64,000 nt of DNA, taken from the NCBI GenBank assembly GCA_009741485.1, contig CM019217.1:37191757-37255756 (forward strand). The letters run 5' to 3'. Under the pieces are notes generated by a model. It saw nothing but the letters and a program-made list of their open reading frames with translations. It did no database searches and was not told the origin of the DNA. Within the stretch, counting starts at the first letter, position 1. Each line of letters begins with the position of its first letter. Shown piece by piece: positions 25,893 to 38,744 of the stretch. The stretch is from Malurus cyaneus samueli (taxonomy: Eukaryota; Chordata; Aves; Passeriformes; Maluridae). Both the position numbers and the translations under genes were made by a program.

Positions 25893-26018
25893 CATGGGCT
25901 GCAGGGGGACAGCCTGCTCCACCATGGTCACCATGGGCTGCAGGGGGACAGCCTGCTCCACCATGGTCACCATGGGCTGCAGGGGACAGCCTGCTCCATG
26001 GTCTCACCATGGCCTGCA
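25893..26018 (+). repeat. 39-bp tandem repeat, about three copies
   Basis: The unit begins CATGGGCTGCAGGGGGACAG and ends CATGGTCAC. Copies at 25893-25931 and 25932-25970 are identical. A 37-bp copy with small changes spans 25971-26007 and a partial fourth ends near 26018. The array lies in the 3' half of the solo LTR. A related CATGGGCTGCAGG word at 25854 suggests older divergent copies upstream. Confidence 0.95.
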
Positions 26019-26334
26019 AAGGAATCCCCCCCGTGCCTGGAGCAGCTCCTCCCCTCTCCACTGACCTTGGTGCTCTCCTCACATATTCTCCTCCTCCTCT
26101 CTGGCAAAACTACTGTGTCCCCACCTGTGTTTTGATTTCTTCTTAAATATGTTTTCACAGAGGCATAATCACTATCTTCAATTGGCCCAGGTTTGGTCAG
26201 TGACATGTCCATCATCCTCAGAGCCAACAGCAATTAGCTCTGCTGGACATGGTGGAAGCCTCCAGAAGCTTCTCACAGAAGCCATCTTTTTGGCCCCCCC
26301 ACTTCCAAAAATTAGGCCAAGCAAAACCAACACA

Positions 26335-26339
26335 ACCCA
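26335..26339 (+). repeat. Target-site duplication ACCCA, right copy
   Basis: Perfect match to 24954-24958. Together they define the LTR boundaries exactly. Confidence 0.85.
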
Positions 26340-26452
26340 GTCCTAAATTCTTTCCCCCCCTATCCATCTCCTAATCTTACCAGATTTTGTACCCAATTTT
26401 CTCCCTTCCTTTTCCCATGTCACTTAAGACACTGACTTCATGTGCCACATAG
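26340..26452. other. Spacer of inverted duplication, right part
   Basis: A pyrimidine-rich 113-bp remainder between the right target duplication and the right arm. No similarity to the sequence inside the left arm was seen. Confidence 0.6.
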
Positions 26453-26666
26453 TCAATTCTAAGCTTGCCTCAGCAGACACTGTATGTTTCCAACCTACCA
26501 GTCCATAGATTCTCCTCTAATGTTCCACAGAATTGTGACAGTTAATGATGTTAAGTGACAAACAGATTTAGTTACATAGGAAGAATTCAAATATTCACAC
26601 TGGGAATGCAAAAAGTGGTATTACTGAAAGTTTTAAACCTTGTCCAACTTTGGGCCTATAAAACAG
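26453..26666 (-). repeat. Inverted duplication, right arm (214 bp)
   Basis: Reverse complement of 23567-23780 with three substitutions and no gap. The spacer between the arms is 2,672 bp and contains the complete solo LTR with its target duplication. A transcript crossing both arms could fold into a 214-bp near-perfect stem. Confidence 0.97.
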
Positions 26667-28670
26667 ACAATAAAGATGGATTTGATAAAATCCCCTTCTC
26701 TGAGTAATTTCACCTTCCTGCTTCAAAGTAGGACAGTAAGACTATTTAAAGTAGAATAATATGTGTAAGTAAGAAAAATCTCTACATGAGATTTCTGAAA
26801 TATGCATTTTGCCTGAAAAATCTCCAAATATTCAACCTGATGCAGATAATTTATATTAGGAATTCTAACCATTATGCCTTATGCTCAATACTGTCATAAG
26901 CCACTTAAAATCAAAAATTATAGTGAGAAATACTGAACAAACCTAACAGACATTTCATCATTCTACTTACAGTAATTGAGTGCAAATTTCTACAATGTAT
27001 TAGAGTATAAACTGACTTAAATCACAGAAGTCCCTAGATTGCTCTATTACAATATTAATTGTTAAAGCTGACAAAAGGATCCTTCTGTCAAAAATACTAA
27101 AAATCAAGTAGAGATTTAAAAGTATTTGGCACAAGAACTGTAATTTTTTTAACAAACCAGTGCACACTTATGCCATACAAATCACTTTCAATTACCATTA
27201 TTTTAGTTAACTAATTTGCTGGTTTTAATGGTAGGGAAAATTACATACAGGGTTGTTTGGGTTTTTTTTTTTTTTTTTTTAGTGGTATTTAAAAACTTGA
27301 AGTTTGTACAGAAATAATATGTAATTTTTCTTTAAAAAAAACAAAACTGCAGAATGCAGTTTACTACAGTCAGAATACTCAGCATAGAGCCAGTCACTAC
27401 AAAAGGCTGTCAAGAAAGCTGAGTTCTTTCCCTTCCCCAGCTCAGGCAGCTCACTTCTGGCAGAAGGCAGCAGATACTCCCCTTATTTGTAATGCTGGAA
27501 TTTTCTGAAAAAGGGTCCTGAGCTTCCTTGTGACAACTAAGCAGCATTGATTCTTTCAAAGCACGTTCTCTGGAATTGCTGTTTTACTTGGTCGCTCGCT
27601 GGTTACAACGCACACATGAGATAACAGAAAGCACAGGTTCAAAACCTTTTCAAATAAACGGGCATCTATTCTGATGCTCACTTGCTCTCCACTTTTAGAA
27701 GACTGGCACAGCCAGCTCGTGATTACAGACTCTGCACTCATCCTCATGTTCTTGTAGTATACCTCCCCTGCACCACAAGAAATCCAAAGATTCCCCCTGG
27801 ATCACAGTGAACACATAGGAATTGCCACAACTCCTTGATTAGGTTATTCATTTGGGAGGCTGGAGGACTGAGTTCAAGACCCTACTATTATGAATGCTTA
27901 ATTTAGAATACTGAAATGTTCATTGTTGTGGAATCTGAAAGGCTGCTTCCCCATCCCAAAGGGCTGCAATAATCACTAGCTTAAAGAGTTTGTCCCTCTG
28001 GCTTAAAAGAAATTTAAGTACTTAATTCTAAATAGAACAGCTCCATCATGAAAGTCTCTGAAAGGACTAGTCAACTGTTTAACATAAAAATGTAAAACCC
28101 TTGGAAAAAGGAAGGAAGTATGACTCCAGTCTCTCAAATATTTCAGCAAATTATTTTAAGCAAAACCATTATACACCATCTTTTCAGGAAGCTCTTTTTT
28201 TCATCAGCACATTTCAGGACATAGTCTGCATATCACCGTGGAAAAAAAGGCCTGAGCATCCACACTGCATATCCACTGTTTCCACAAATAAGGCCACTGG
28301 TGCAAAGGTTCCTTGTAGCTCAACTCTCTGGTCACATTTTGTAAGCCATGAAAATGCTGAGGAGCAGTAAATTATCAGCTTATACAGCTATGGAATTTGA
28401 AATTAAAAATCCAAAGAAGTTTTCTTCTCAGTACTTGACAGGTGAGGTATGAATACATTGACATTTAAATGCTTGATTTAGATGCCTGCAGGGACATTTA
28501 GGCACCAGCATCCCTCTTGCAAATTTGTCTCTTAAACACTTTGAGATTTACAGACAAACAATACTTGTAATAATGAATTTGAAGAGTTTAATAATAATGT
28601 CATCAACTAATCTGTTTAAATTATCTCAGTTCCTTCAGCTAACCTGAATAAAAATGTTGCTTTCAACTCC
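26667..28670. other. AT-rich unique sequence, no gene seen
   Basis: No gene or known repeat recognised. A T-run of about 20 lies at 27262-27281. Confidence 0.5.
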
Positions 28671-29258
28671 CACAGAATCATACAATGTTAACAGGTTGGA
28701 ATGCACCTTAAAGACCACCTAGACCCAACACCCCACCATGGGTAAGGACACCTCCCACTAGACCAGGGGCTATGTGTCTGGGCTGGGGCAGCCACAACCT
28801 CCCTGGGCAACCTATTCTAATGCCTCACCACTCTCGCAGTAAAGAATTTTTTTTCCTAATACCTCATCTAAGTTTTCCCTCTTTCAATTTGTACCCATTA
28901 CTCATTGTCCTACCCCTACAATTCCTGATTAAGAGTCCTCCTGTGGCTTTCTTCAGACACTGAAAGATTGCTAAGATGTCTCCACACAACCTTCTCTTCT
29001 CCAGGCTGAGTAGCCCCAACTCTCTCAGCCTGTCTTCATAGCAAAGGTTCTCCAGTTCCTTTATCAACTTTGTGGCCCTCCTGTGGACTTGCTCCAACAG
29101 CTCCATGTCCTTCTTCTATTGGAGGCCCCAGAGCTGGACACAGTATTCCAGGTGAAGTCTCACAAGAGCAGAGTAGAGGGGCAGAATCACCTCCTTTGAC
29201 TTGCTGGTCACACTGCTTTTGATGCAGCCCAGGCTACAGTTAGCCATAAGGGCAACAA
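28671..29258 (-). mobile_element. CR1 LINE fragment, RT C-terminus and 3' end
   Basis: On the minus strand the reading runs from GCIKSSVTSKSKEVILPLYS (about 29236-29177) through ALVRLHLEYCVQLWG to ELLEQVHRRATKLIKELENL, YEDRLRELGLLSLEKRRL and GDILAIFQCLKKA. This is the C-terminal part of the CR1 ORF2 reverse transcriptase. The 3' tail continues to GGTTGGAATG and an ATTGTATGATTC-like terminus near 28671. A frame break at about 29110 and stops near 28864 show decay. It is 5'-truncated, lacking the endonuclease and RT catalytic core. This is the best-preserved coding remnant in the window and proof of a LINE origin. Confidence 0.95.
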
Positions 29259-32200
29259 AAACCCAAAGTGCTTGACTTAAACATCTGGTAAAGATCACTA
29301 AGGGCCATTAATGCTCCTGCTGTATCATTCGGAAATTCACAGCACTTGAAATAAAGGAAGAACATAATTCACTATGTCTATCACTTCTTACACTGCTTGC
29401 GCACAAGAAATATAAAAAATAAAAAAATTACCAAGTATAAGGAACTGCTTTTTTTCATCAAAGGTAAGATTTACTACAGCCTGGTGTTATATAATATGTA
29501 ATGTAATAGCAGACTATAAGCACCCAGGCTTTTTATTGGAAAACATTTAAAAAAAAAAAAAAAAAAGAAAAAAAGAAACCCAACCCCACCAAAACCGCCA
29601 AGCTTCAAAGAAAAAGAACCCTACAGAAGTCCCCATGCAAGATGATGTGACAGAGTTCAGGACAATGTCTGCTCGTGTGACTGGGCAAATTGCAAAGGTA
29701 CCGATCCAGCAGCTTCTAGGGCTTACTGCTAATGCTCTGCATGCAAAGTTGTACCAAATCTGCTTTATTAATGATCTCCATTTTATTTTTCATCGATTTT
29801 TAGGGACAAATAGGCTCACACTGCATTAAAGTACTCTACTTCAGTAGCCCAATATGAGTGGGTGGGTTTTAGGACTAAAAGCATAAGTATCAATGTCTTG
29901 TCCCTACAAGAGCACTATAGCAGTCACAACGTGGCATTCAGAGTCACACTGCTTCCCTAATAAGAGACAACAAATTGCACTCATCTATTTTTGGAAGGTT
30001 AAACTTTTGACCATGCTAGTGACTTTGCTTTTCAAAGGCTTTTTCTCTTTTCCTCTGTGAGGGGAGTGCTATATGCATGTTCCATGAATGCAGACCCTGG
30101 TAAAAATCCCTTTGCTTCAAATAGGGATCTGTGTTTGGTTGTCAAATTACTTAAAGCAAGAATTTATGTTATAAAGAAACATAATATTCCCAATTCCCAT
30201 TCACTGTGTATATCTTCGCTTTAAACATGAATTAAGTATCTATCTTGTTCAGTACACACTGAATCACAAAGGTCGAGAGACTAAAAGTCCTCAACGATTT
30301 GACCCTACCACTAATAGATGAATTGTCCTGGAATGAAAGAGAGAAGAGGTAAAAAAATGTTTCAGAGCAAACAAATTCTATACTAAACACAGAAAACATT
30401 TCTTAGATTAAGAACATGTTAAGAAGTTGATGAGAAATTATGATTATGGTTTAACTAGAAAATTATTCTACTGTTTTTCATATTACAAATAAAGACTAAC
30501 TTCAGGAAATGTATAGTTTGGATGCCATGCTTGGGGACTACAACTCCTTAGCAAAAAAAAAATCAAGCAGTTCTGTTGATGGGAAAATTCTTTATAAATT
30601 TGTGAGACAGCTCAGTGGAAAAAAACATTAATAAGCCATTTCTTGATCTCTTTTACTATTTCAGTTCTGTAACATTTCATATCATTAAAAAAGCATTTCT
30701 TTACATTTCTCACTATGAAAATATATGTAACATTCTCATTGCTATAAGCACTTTCACAAGATATGGCAATAAACAGCTTAACTGTTCCTCTATTCATGTT
30801 CATGATTCATGTGACTTTTGAAGAACAGAGATCTCACGAAAAGGCTTGAAAAATCCTGTACATCCTTCTTATAATGGATTTTATGTGAATCTTTGATTTA
30901 CATTATATGGTATATATGTTTTAAGCACGCAGGCTGGAACTTATAAATGTAAAAACAAATCACAAGGTGTAGCGATTTCAGCATAAGAACCTTATTCTAA
31001 ATATTGGGCACTCACAACAGGTCACTGAATAGACACCAGCATCTTTGGTAATCAGCATGCTGACAAATAAATGGCAATTAGGATCGCTGTGTAAGGCAAC
31101 TATTAATGAATTATTAAAACAAAATAATTGGCTTTACTTGGTACATTATTATATTTCTTAAATACTTGTTTATCACATATTCATTATTCATATTTTTAAA
31201 GTAAATAACTATAAAAGGAAAATACATATAGTGCAGAAGATAAATCTCTTATATAGATTTAAGCACTGTTATTTTACGGAAAGCAGAAAACTTGTATGAA
31301 ATTATTGTAAGAAATAATTAAAAGTATGATACAATTTAAAGAAATTGGACAGGACACTAAAAGGCATTTCATAACACTTAGGTTAATTAAATTGTAATAT
31401 AATTTTCCAAAGGAAGGGATTATATTTTATTGAAACACCAAGGGAGTCAAGGAAGGAAAATGTGGTATATGTGTATATCTACATAGTAGTATTCCTCTGC
31501 TTGGGCTTCTAGGCTACAGCTATAGAGATCCTGGTGAGAAATAGGAACTAAATGCAAAGAACTCATAGAACTGAGCTTTGCCACGTCTTTTACCAGCTCT
31601 CAGGTAGTCCATGGAACCAGTCTAGGCTACTCCAGAGAGAACCCTCTGGAGCACAGTATACTGGGTACCGATCCAGCAACATCTCAGCAACATCTACTGT
31701 GCTACCAACACTTTGTTGTTGGCCACCCATCAGGCCAAAAAGAAAAAATGCCATTTAACAGCATGCATTTGGTGCTCTGCAAACACAGCCAAAGAGTTTT
31801 CAGTTATTCTCAGAAGCAAAGTCATTTGCATCAGTGTGAACTATTGACAGAGTCAGCTCACATCGATCTGCAAAAGGTTATTGTATTTTCTTTCAGCAGA
31901 GTTTGAGCTCTTGGTTCTAAAGGCAGAAGTCAGCCGGCTGCTGTGGGCATTCCCAGCGATGGTGCTTCATCCCTAGACAGACTTTCCTGGCTGTGATGCT
32001 GTGGCACGACATAGCACATCAAAGAGACAGTGAAACTAAAGCAGACACAGCCTTAAAGCAGTTCAGTCACTCCAGCACAGCACTCAAGAGTGACTGGTAA
32101 GCTCAGTCAGCCTCCACAGTTCTGTTATCCAATTTATGGAAATCTTCAGGGACGGCTGTGAACACATTCACACTGCAAAACAGTATTATAGCACCTGAAA

Positions 32201-34851
32201 TAAGAAGCTTACTTAAGTTTTAAACTCAGCATTCGTAACATTAAACTTCACCAGAACATAAAGAATAGAATACCCTATCCTTCACACTACTTTACTGTAT
32301 TCGCATCTGTTTCAAAGCAGTTTGGAGGGAATCCAAAGAGTTACCAGATGCTGTTTGCTGTTCCTTGAAGAAAACCACAGATTATATCATAATAACAGAC
32401 TGCAAATTAGAGTTAAAAGTGATACATCATAAATCTCTTTCTTTGGTTCCACTTTGTGCTTTGAGGCTTCTAGACATGATTTTTGTATTTTTTAATAAGT
32501 GCTTATATTTTCTTTTGTTTTCTACAGCTAGTTTCTTTGGCTACCACTCATGTTGCCCAATATGCTGCACATATTCTTCCACATATTGGCCTGCGCAGCA
32601 CTGCTTGCTGAGATATTTTAATTTAGATTTCCAGTACTGGCCCAGAGAATTGTGCAAGGCTTCTTGCACTCTTATTAGCAGAAAGTGCCAATAAGCACTC
32701 CTGGGATGTGACATTAGACACATGCAGGCCTAGCACAAGTCAAAATGAAGATAATTAATCTCAGTCCCACCCCAAAAGAGACAATGAGTATTTCCATCTG
32801 ATTTATAGACAGACCTGATCTCTAATGTCCTGTCCAACACAACTGTGTTTTGAGTAGACCAATGTCTGTCCATATTCTGGCCAGAACAGCAGAAAATCCT
32901 GAACAGAGTGAGACCCATCCTTAGATCTACTAATGCCACAAGGTAACACTCGGTGGCACTTTACTGGAAATATTTTCCCATTCATCATATATTTTCTCAT
33001 CAGTGGGGACTCAAAAACTTAAATTTATTTCATATTTTCTTGTCAATAGAGAAATATACTGAAACTTTCCAAATTTTTGTCTACTTGGAGTTTTTTTTTC
33101 CCCAAATGACACAGAAGACCAGACTCCTTGAGTACTGAGATGATCCTTTTCATATTTTTCACATGACCCAAACTAGTATTTTCTCTCAATATGTATTTTT
33201 CCTCACTATGCTTCCTAGGTAAATATACAGAAGCACTGAAATCATATCCAATACCACCCCTATTCACCAAAAACATCAGACAGCTCTTCTGAAGCAGATA
33301 CATTTGAAAAGCATCCAGAACAGCCTTTGAAGCTAGTGGGTCATTTTGTCTCTCCTCTGAAATAACAGAAATAATGTTCTTTATCCTTAAAGGACAATTT
33401 CTTCTTTAAGAAGAGGAAATCTCTTTTGCTGTTTGAATTGTGCCCCACTGCTCACCTCAAAGCATGATACAGGTAGTCAATGCCATTTATCATTTCTGGT
33501 CTTATTCAGTGTCTCTGTTCACAGAAGAAAAGTACATAATTAGCAAATAGCACAACTTCTGTACCTCACACATCAGGGGGGCTGTGATGTTGCACTCCTA
33601 CCATTATTTCACACACCAGCTTCTCTAAGGCTGATGTGATAATAACACACTTTCAAAACACCAGCAGTAATAGGAGCACTGAATTCTTTGTACAGCAAAA
33701 TCACAAATGAAACAAAGGAAAACTATTAATGTATTAAGATTAGCGAAGCCTCAGATTTAATTTAAATGTCATGATTTTTTTTTTTTCTAAATGTTAATAC
33801 TGGGATACAATACTTCATAATAGCTGTTCTGCCACCCACAGAGAAAATGCAGATGAATTGGACAAGTACTGAACTACTAAAAAACCAGCCCATTAAGTAC
33901 TCAGTAACTCTTGTATATTTATGTTACAGCTTTCTTTGCACTTTCTTTACATCAGAGAACACATGGAAGACTTGCATTAAAATTTATCAACTAAGTACAA
34001 AGCTGACCAGAAAATTAAGAGTAAAGCACAAAAATTCTTTGCTGTCACCAGCGCCATAATTCATTCTACTTACTGCAACTGCTAATGCTGCATGTCTCTT
34101 CTTGCTTTCTAACTGCCTCCCCAGTCCTTTTAATTAAATTTCTAATTTTCGATCAGTTCAAGATGACAGTTTCAAAATTGCCTCCCTTTGTCCTTCTATT
34201 TTATTACTATTGCACTACTGTTCTCTACTGCATTATACCCTATCCCCTATATTATGTCTTCATCATCTTCTGTATAAAAATTCTTTGGTCTTCATATTCA
34301 AAGTTTTCTATGCCATCAAATCAGGCTTCATTCCAGGGGCTAATTAACTCCTGCTATGAAATCTTGCTGAAAGCTTACTTTTAGATCTAGCGTATCAGGA
34401 CACCTTTACATCTTGCTTTGGGGAGACAGGATAGTGGAGCTTAGTGTTTTTTTTCAGGGGGGTGATGGTGTGGCTCTTCCGCGCTATTATTGTAATTTTA
34501 CACATCATCACCATATACTGCATTAAAGCAAATATGCCCTTTCACCACAAATATTTCCAGCATACTCATTAAAAAAAACAAATTAAAAAACCCCACAAAA
34601 ACCCCCTAAACTCCCACATTAGAATCAAGCAATTTGAAAGTTAGTCAATTCAAGTGAAACACATAGATTTCTCTCAAATTCATGAACCTGTCATTTTCCA
34701 ATTATCAAAACGTGCTTCTTCCACAATGTCATTTGAATGAATGATTCACAAGCAGTTAAATGTGCCTTTTGCACAAGTGTATCATATATTTTTGGAAAAG
34801 AACGAGCCAGATCTGAGGTTAAGACAGTGGACTAGTATTATTGGAATACTG

Positions 34852-34872
34852 ATATATATATATATATATATA
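34852..34872. repeat. (TA)n microsatellite
   Basis: About ten uninterrupted TA dinucleotides. Confidence 0.95.
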
Positions 34873-36576
34873 AACGGATTAGTGATAGGATGATAGACTT
34901 GCTCTTCATAAAAATAAATGTGAGATCCTATTTGCTAATTGAAATTTCTATAGTACAGTAGAAAAATCACAGTACAAATCCTTTTGCTTCATCACAAATG
35001 CAATAATATTGTGACAGGAAAAGTCTATGACAGATTTCTAGCAAAAATAACCCATTAGCTCCTTATGGTTGGTTACTTTTTTCAGCATTTTCCTTCAAAT
35101 ATGTTACTAGGGCTGCCAGTTGTCATGACATATTATTTATGAGGCATATGTCTTTCGTTAAGCACTGTTCTTTTTATCGATTTTTTTGACAGGTTTTACT
35201 TCCTGCTAGATAATATACTAGAACACTTTACTGGCATTGGTCATGTTAGAACTGTAAATTAAAGCATTGTGATACGGAACGGGAGCTCATTAACTCAAAA
35301 TTTAACAGTTAGACAACAGCAAAATTGTGGTATTTGATTTATCAGGAAAATATAACTTTCTGTGTTACAAAACATAACTGACTATTTGAGGTAAGACATG
35401 CCAAAATAATGCCAAAATGATTCATATGCATCAAGAAGAATACCTTCTTGCAAAACAAAGTAGGATGGCACTAATTATATCATTATTAGACATTTTTTTG
35501 TTTCATTTCTCTCAATACTTCAATTTCAAGTGGATTTACTTAACAGGACACTAAGAACTTATATTAACCTAGAGATGTAAAAGAGGCAAACTTTATTTAA
35601 TCTTTTCTGCTTTATTTAATTATCTACACTACAAGCAGAATGATATATACCCAGGTGGAGTACTGCATTAGCTGCTAACTTGCAGCTGTATGCAATTATC
35701 TTGTGCAGCCTTAAAATAGCTCAGTGAGCTTCAGTATCTCTGCTTTTTTTTGTGTTACACAAACCTAAATAAATATTATTCAAGAAGCTTCTCATTTTTC
35801 ACAGCAACAGGACATGCTATTAACACATTAAATATCTATTAGGAATCTCTAGATCAAATCAACATACTAGTAATTAATCAGTGGAGGTTTATCTAATTAC
35901 TTCACTGATACATGAGTGGTATCATATGAAGAGCAAGAGCATTGAATACATACAAACTAATATACCAGGTCTAATAAAGACAGTATAATTCATGTAGAAA
36001 TCTGTAAAGTCTGATAGCACCAACAATTCAGGCCAGCTCAATTCAAGGCAGAGCAGGTAAGCCTAACTAAACCGGTAGTCAGACATTCTGACTGCAGAAC
36101 AGCGATACCCACAACGGTCTGGAAGACCCAGGGGATATTTAAAATGTTTTCATAAAGCTACTCCCCCTCTCACCCACTCAAAACCCAACCAAACCAAACA
36201 AACCACAAAATAAAAATTTCTCTACTTCTCTATTATTATTCCATTTTACCTTTTCCTTTTTTTTTTTTTTTTTTTTTAATCTTTTTGAGTCTGGTGGATA
36301 CAATTAGGCCAGAAATAATTAGATGGAAGAACTGAAAGCATAATAAATCTCTTCACAGTTCTAACACAATTACTCCAATTTAGGAAACAGTCTAAGCAGA
36401 AGGTTGAACTAGCTCAAATTCAATCAAATTCAATTTAGAAGGTCCTACAAGACCATAAACTGGCTCAATCTCAAGACACTTGCTCTGGCTTTTGGCAGTT
36501 CAGTATTGCTTAAAAGTTTATCATAGCCTGGAAACTGAACTCACCTCAGAGGTTTGTCTGATAACTCATTCACTTG

Positions 36577-36607
36577 TATATATATATATATATGTATATG
36601 TATATGT
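36577..36607. repeat. (TA)n / (TATG)n microsatellite
   Basis: TA repeats pass into TATG/TATATG units. Confidence 0.9.
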
Positions 36608-38744
36608 AGTATGCATACAAACTTGCACGTGTTTTGTGCTCAGCACAGAAACACCTACCAAGCCGAAAATGACCTAATGACCTATAATTATTACTTTAAT
36701 TTGAAGACTTTCTGAAAACATTTCATCTCACTTAATGCACCCATCACGCAATTTTACAGCAAATGAACAAAATCCCCACACCAATACTCGACCTTCTGCT
36801 AGTTACAAGGCAACAGCTGTGGAACTCCCAAGACGAGTTCTCCAGCTGCAGCTCGGCAGTTGCTATTTATGGGGTCTCAGGAAAGACACCTTCAGAAGAT
36901 AATATTTATGACTGTGCTGCTGCCTCTGCATCTCTCGTCTGTGAAAGACAGCTCAGGGAGGGGATAGGACACTTCTCAGGCTCTGCAAGATACACCCTGG
37001 TAATACTCTGGAATTTGTAGATTGATGAGTTCTTTTAAACAGCCCCTTTCAATCTGCTTATGATCTTCCTCCATACCTTTAGCCCAACACCTATGTGAAG
37101 TTCTCTTGTGATGTCCTGATGTGAGGCCTGTTTTCATACCTAATATTTTGGCAAAAGTAATTGTATTTTTTTTCTTGCTCCCCAACAAGAAGTCTGGAGT
37201 TACAGAAATAAAAGACCAAAGTAAGCCATTTCACCTACAATTACAGACTTTCCTAAATTGCCATGACTTGGTCAACTTTTCACACACATTCTGATTTCCC
37301 ATTTTGATCCCTACCTTAGCATGATGATAAATAATTAGTATTTATTATCCAAGCTCCTGGCTTATTCAAAGAAGAGCAATAAACTTCTCCAGAGGACAAT
37401 TCAGCACCTTAAATTAGGCTCTTGCTAGAGAATTGCTCTCTGGAGAAGCCATGTTCTCTCATATACTTTGAAGAGATCCTAGGGAGATTAGTGAGGTAAT
37501 TTAGCCTGCTAAATTAGATACTAACAGTCATGCCATATTGATATCTTCTCCTAAGTCTGAATATAGTGCAACTCCACTTACTTATTTCAAAGGCGAGTAG
37601 GTTGTGTTGCTCATCTGCATTTAAACTGTTCTCCAAGGCAAATAAAATTGTACACACATTACCTTTACATGGACAACTTGTCAAACATGATGATTATCAT
37701 TAATATCTCTTACAATATTGGTACTTTTAAAATGGCTCCTAGCTCCACAGTAATCTCATATATCATGTTTAGTGACATACTCACTGATTCAAATTTTCTT
37801 AATACTGAAAAAAAGAGAAAAGACCTGAATAAATGTTCTTATTTGATACTCGGTGGATTCACAGCCACAAAATTAGAGACAAGAAAGGCTTTTCTTCAAA
37901 AAGTAAAAAGAAAAACAAACTGCAAATTTCCTAAAACAAAAAAAATATTTTTGATGAAAATATCTGAATCTAAAGATAACAGTAATGTCACAAAAGAACT
38001 TGAACCTCAAAAGGGGTAGAGGAAAGAGAAAGAAAATCAGCTAAGAACTGTGTGAGAAGGAAACCACTTGATCAGCCAAAGGCACAAAAACCATCAAATT
38101 AGCAAAAAAGTTGTATAATTAGACCCAAAGTATTTCTTATTTACTGCCTACACCTTCTTGGTAAGCTAAAATCCATTATTTATTAATAAAAATACTTTTT
38201 TTTATAATAAATGTTGCTTCATAAGACATGTGACTACAGGTTAGCACTTTCCCTGTCCCAAACAAGAACACTGGCAATGAACTGAAGTCACTTTCTAAGG
38301 CCTGACTCCCGCAATGTCAAAAACCATGAGAAAAGCACTGAGGTGCAATTACCTTAGAAAATGAGTCTGCCTCTTTATCCTTGGCCATCTCTCTCCCTGC
38401 TACAGCGGTATCATTATTGTAAAATGGTATGTCAGTTTTTCAATTTACATCCTGATCTTGGCCATAAAATGTTTCAAAGCCCATCTACGGATGCATATGA
38501 TTTACTGGCCTACTCTAATCTATGTCACATTAAATTAAGTAGTAATGTAATTTATTACTTTTTTAAGACTAAATACTTCTTCATATATTATTCTATTGGA
38601 AATAACAGGAATAATTGAATCCTTGACATAAAATCTATAAGAAACATGTATTTGGAGATTCTGCAGCTATATTCTTTACACTTAGCAAAATACAGAGAAG
38701 AGACCTACTTTTGTATTTACTTCTGTGTTGCATGGTGTGAGAGA

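Larger units (their letters stand above)
24959..26334 (+). mobile_element. Solo LTR of an avian endogenous retrovirus (ERVL-like)
   Basis: The element starts TGTCGTGGTTTAG and ends CCAACACA, satisfying the TG...CA rule. It is flanked by a perfect 5-bp duplication ACCCA (24954-24958 and 26335-26339). The first 250 bases (CTGCTCATTCGCTC, GGCTCATGAATTGAGATAAGA, then AATAAAAG) match a long LTR family I recognise from bird genomes; 5-bp target sites fit ERVL or class I elements. At 1,376 bp it is long, partly through two internal minisatellites. No primer-binding site or gag-pol sequence follows, so it is a solo LTR left by recombination. It has no coding capacity. The family name would need a repeat library. 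Confidence 0.9.
29259..38744. other. AT-rich unique sequence, no gene seen
   Basis: About 9.5 kb without a recognisable exon, RNA gene or transposon. It includes homopolymer and TA tracts (29550-29567, 34852-34872, 36246-36268, 36577-36607). The longest ATG-started frame is 37669-38019 (plus, lysine-rich, no motif), discussed in the findings. Confidence 0.5.

Noticed and set aside
25267..26018. CRISPR-like repeated units
   Set aside because: The repeats are directly abutting tandem units without spacers, in vertebrate DNA inside an LTR.
25260..26146. Several overlapping open frames of 83-136 codons on both strands
   Set aside because: They lie inside the solo LTR and its minisatellites. Tandem units without stops stay open in several frames at once, so these are not genes.
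23567..26666. A DNA transposon with long terminal inverted repeats
   Set aside because: The arms lack complementary outer ends typical of a transposase site and have no target duplication. The interior has no transposase, only an unrelated LTR with its own target sites.
32526..32694. Possible exon after TTTTCTACAG on the plus strand
   Set aside because: The acceptor looks plausible but the frames after it resemble no known protein, and no matching donor or neighbouring exon was found.
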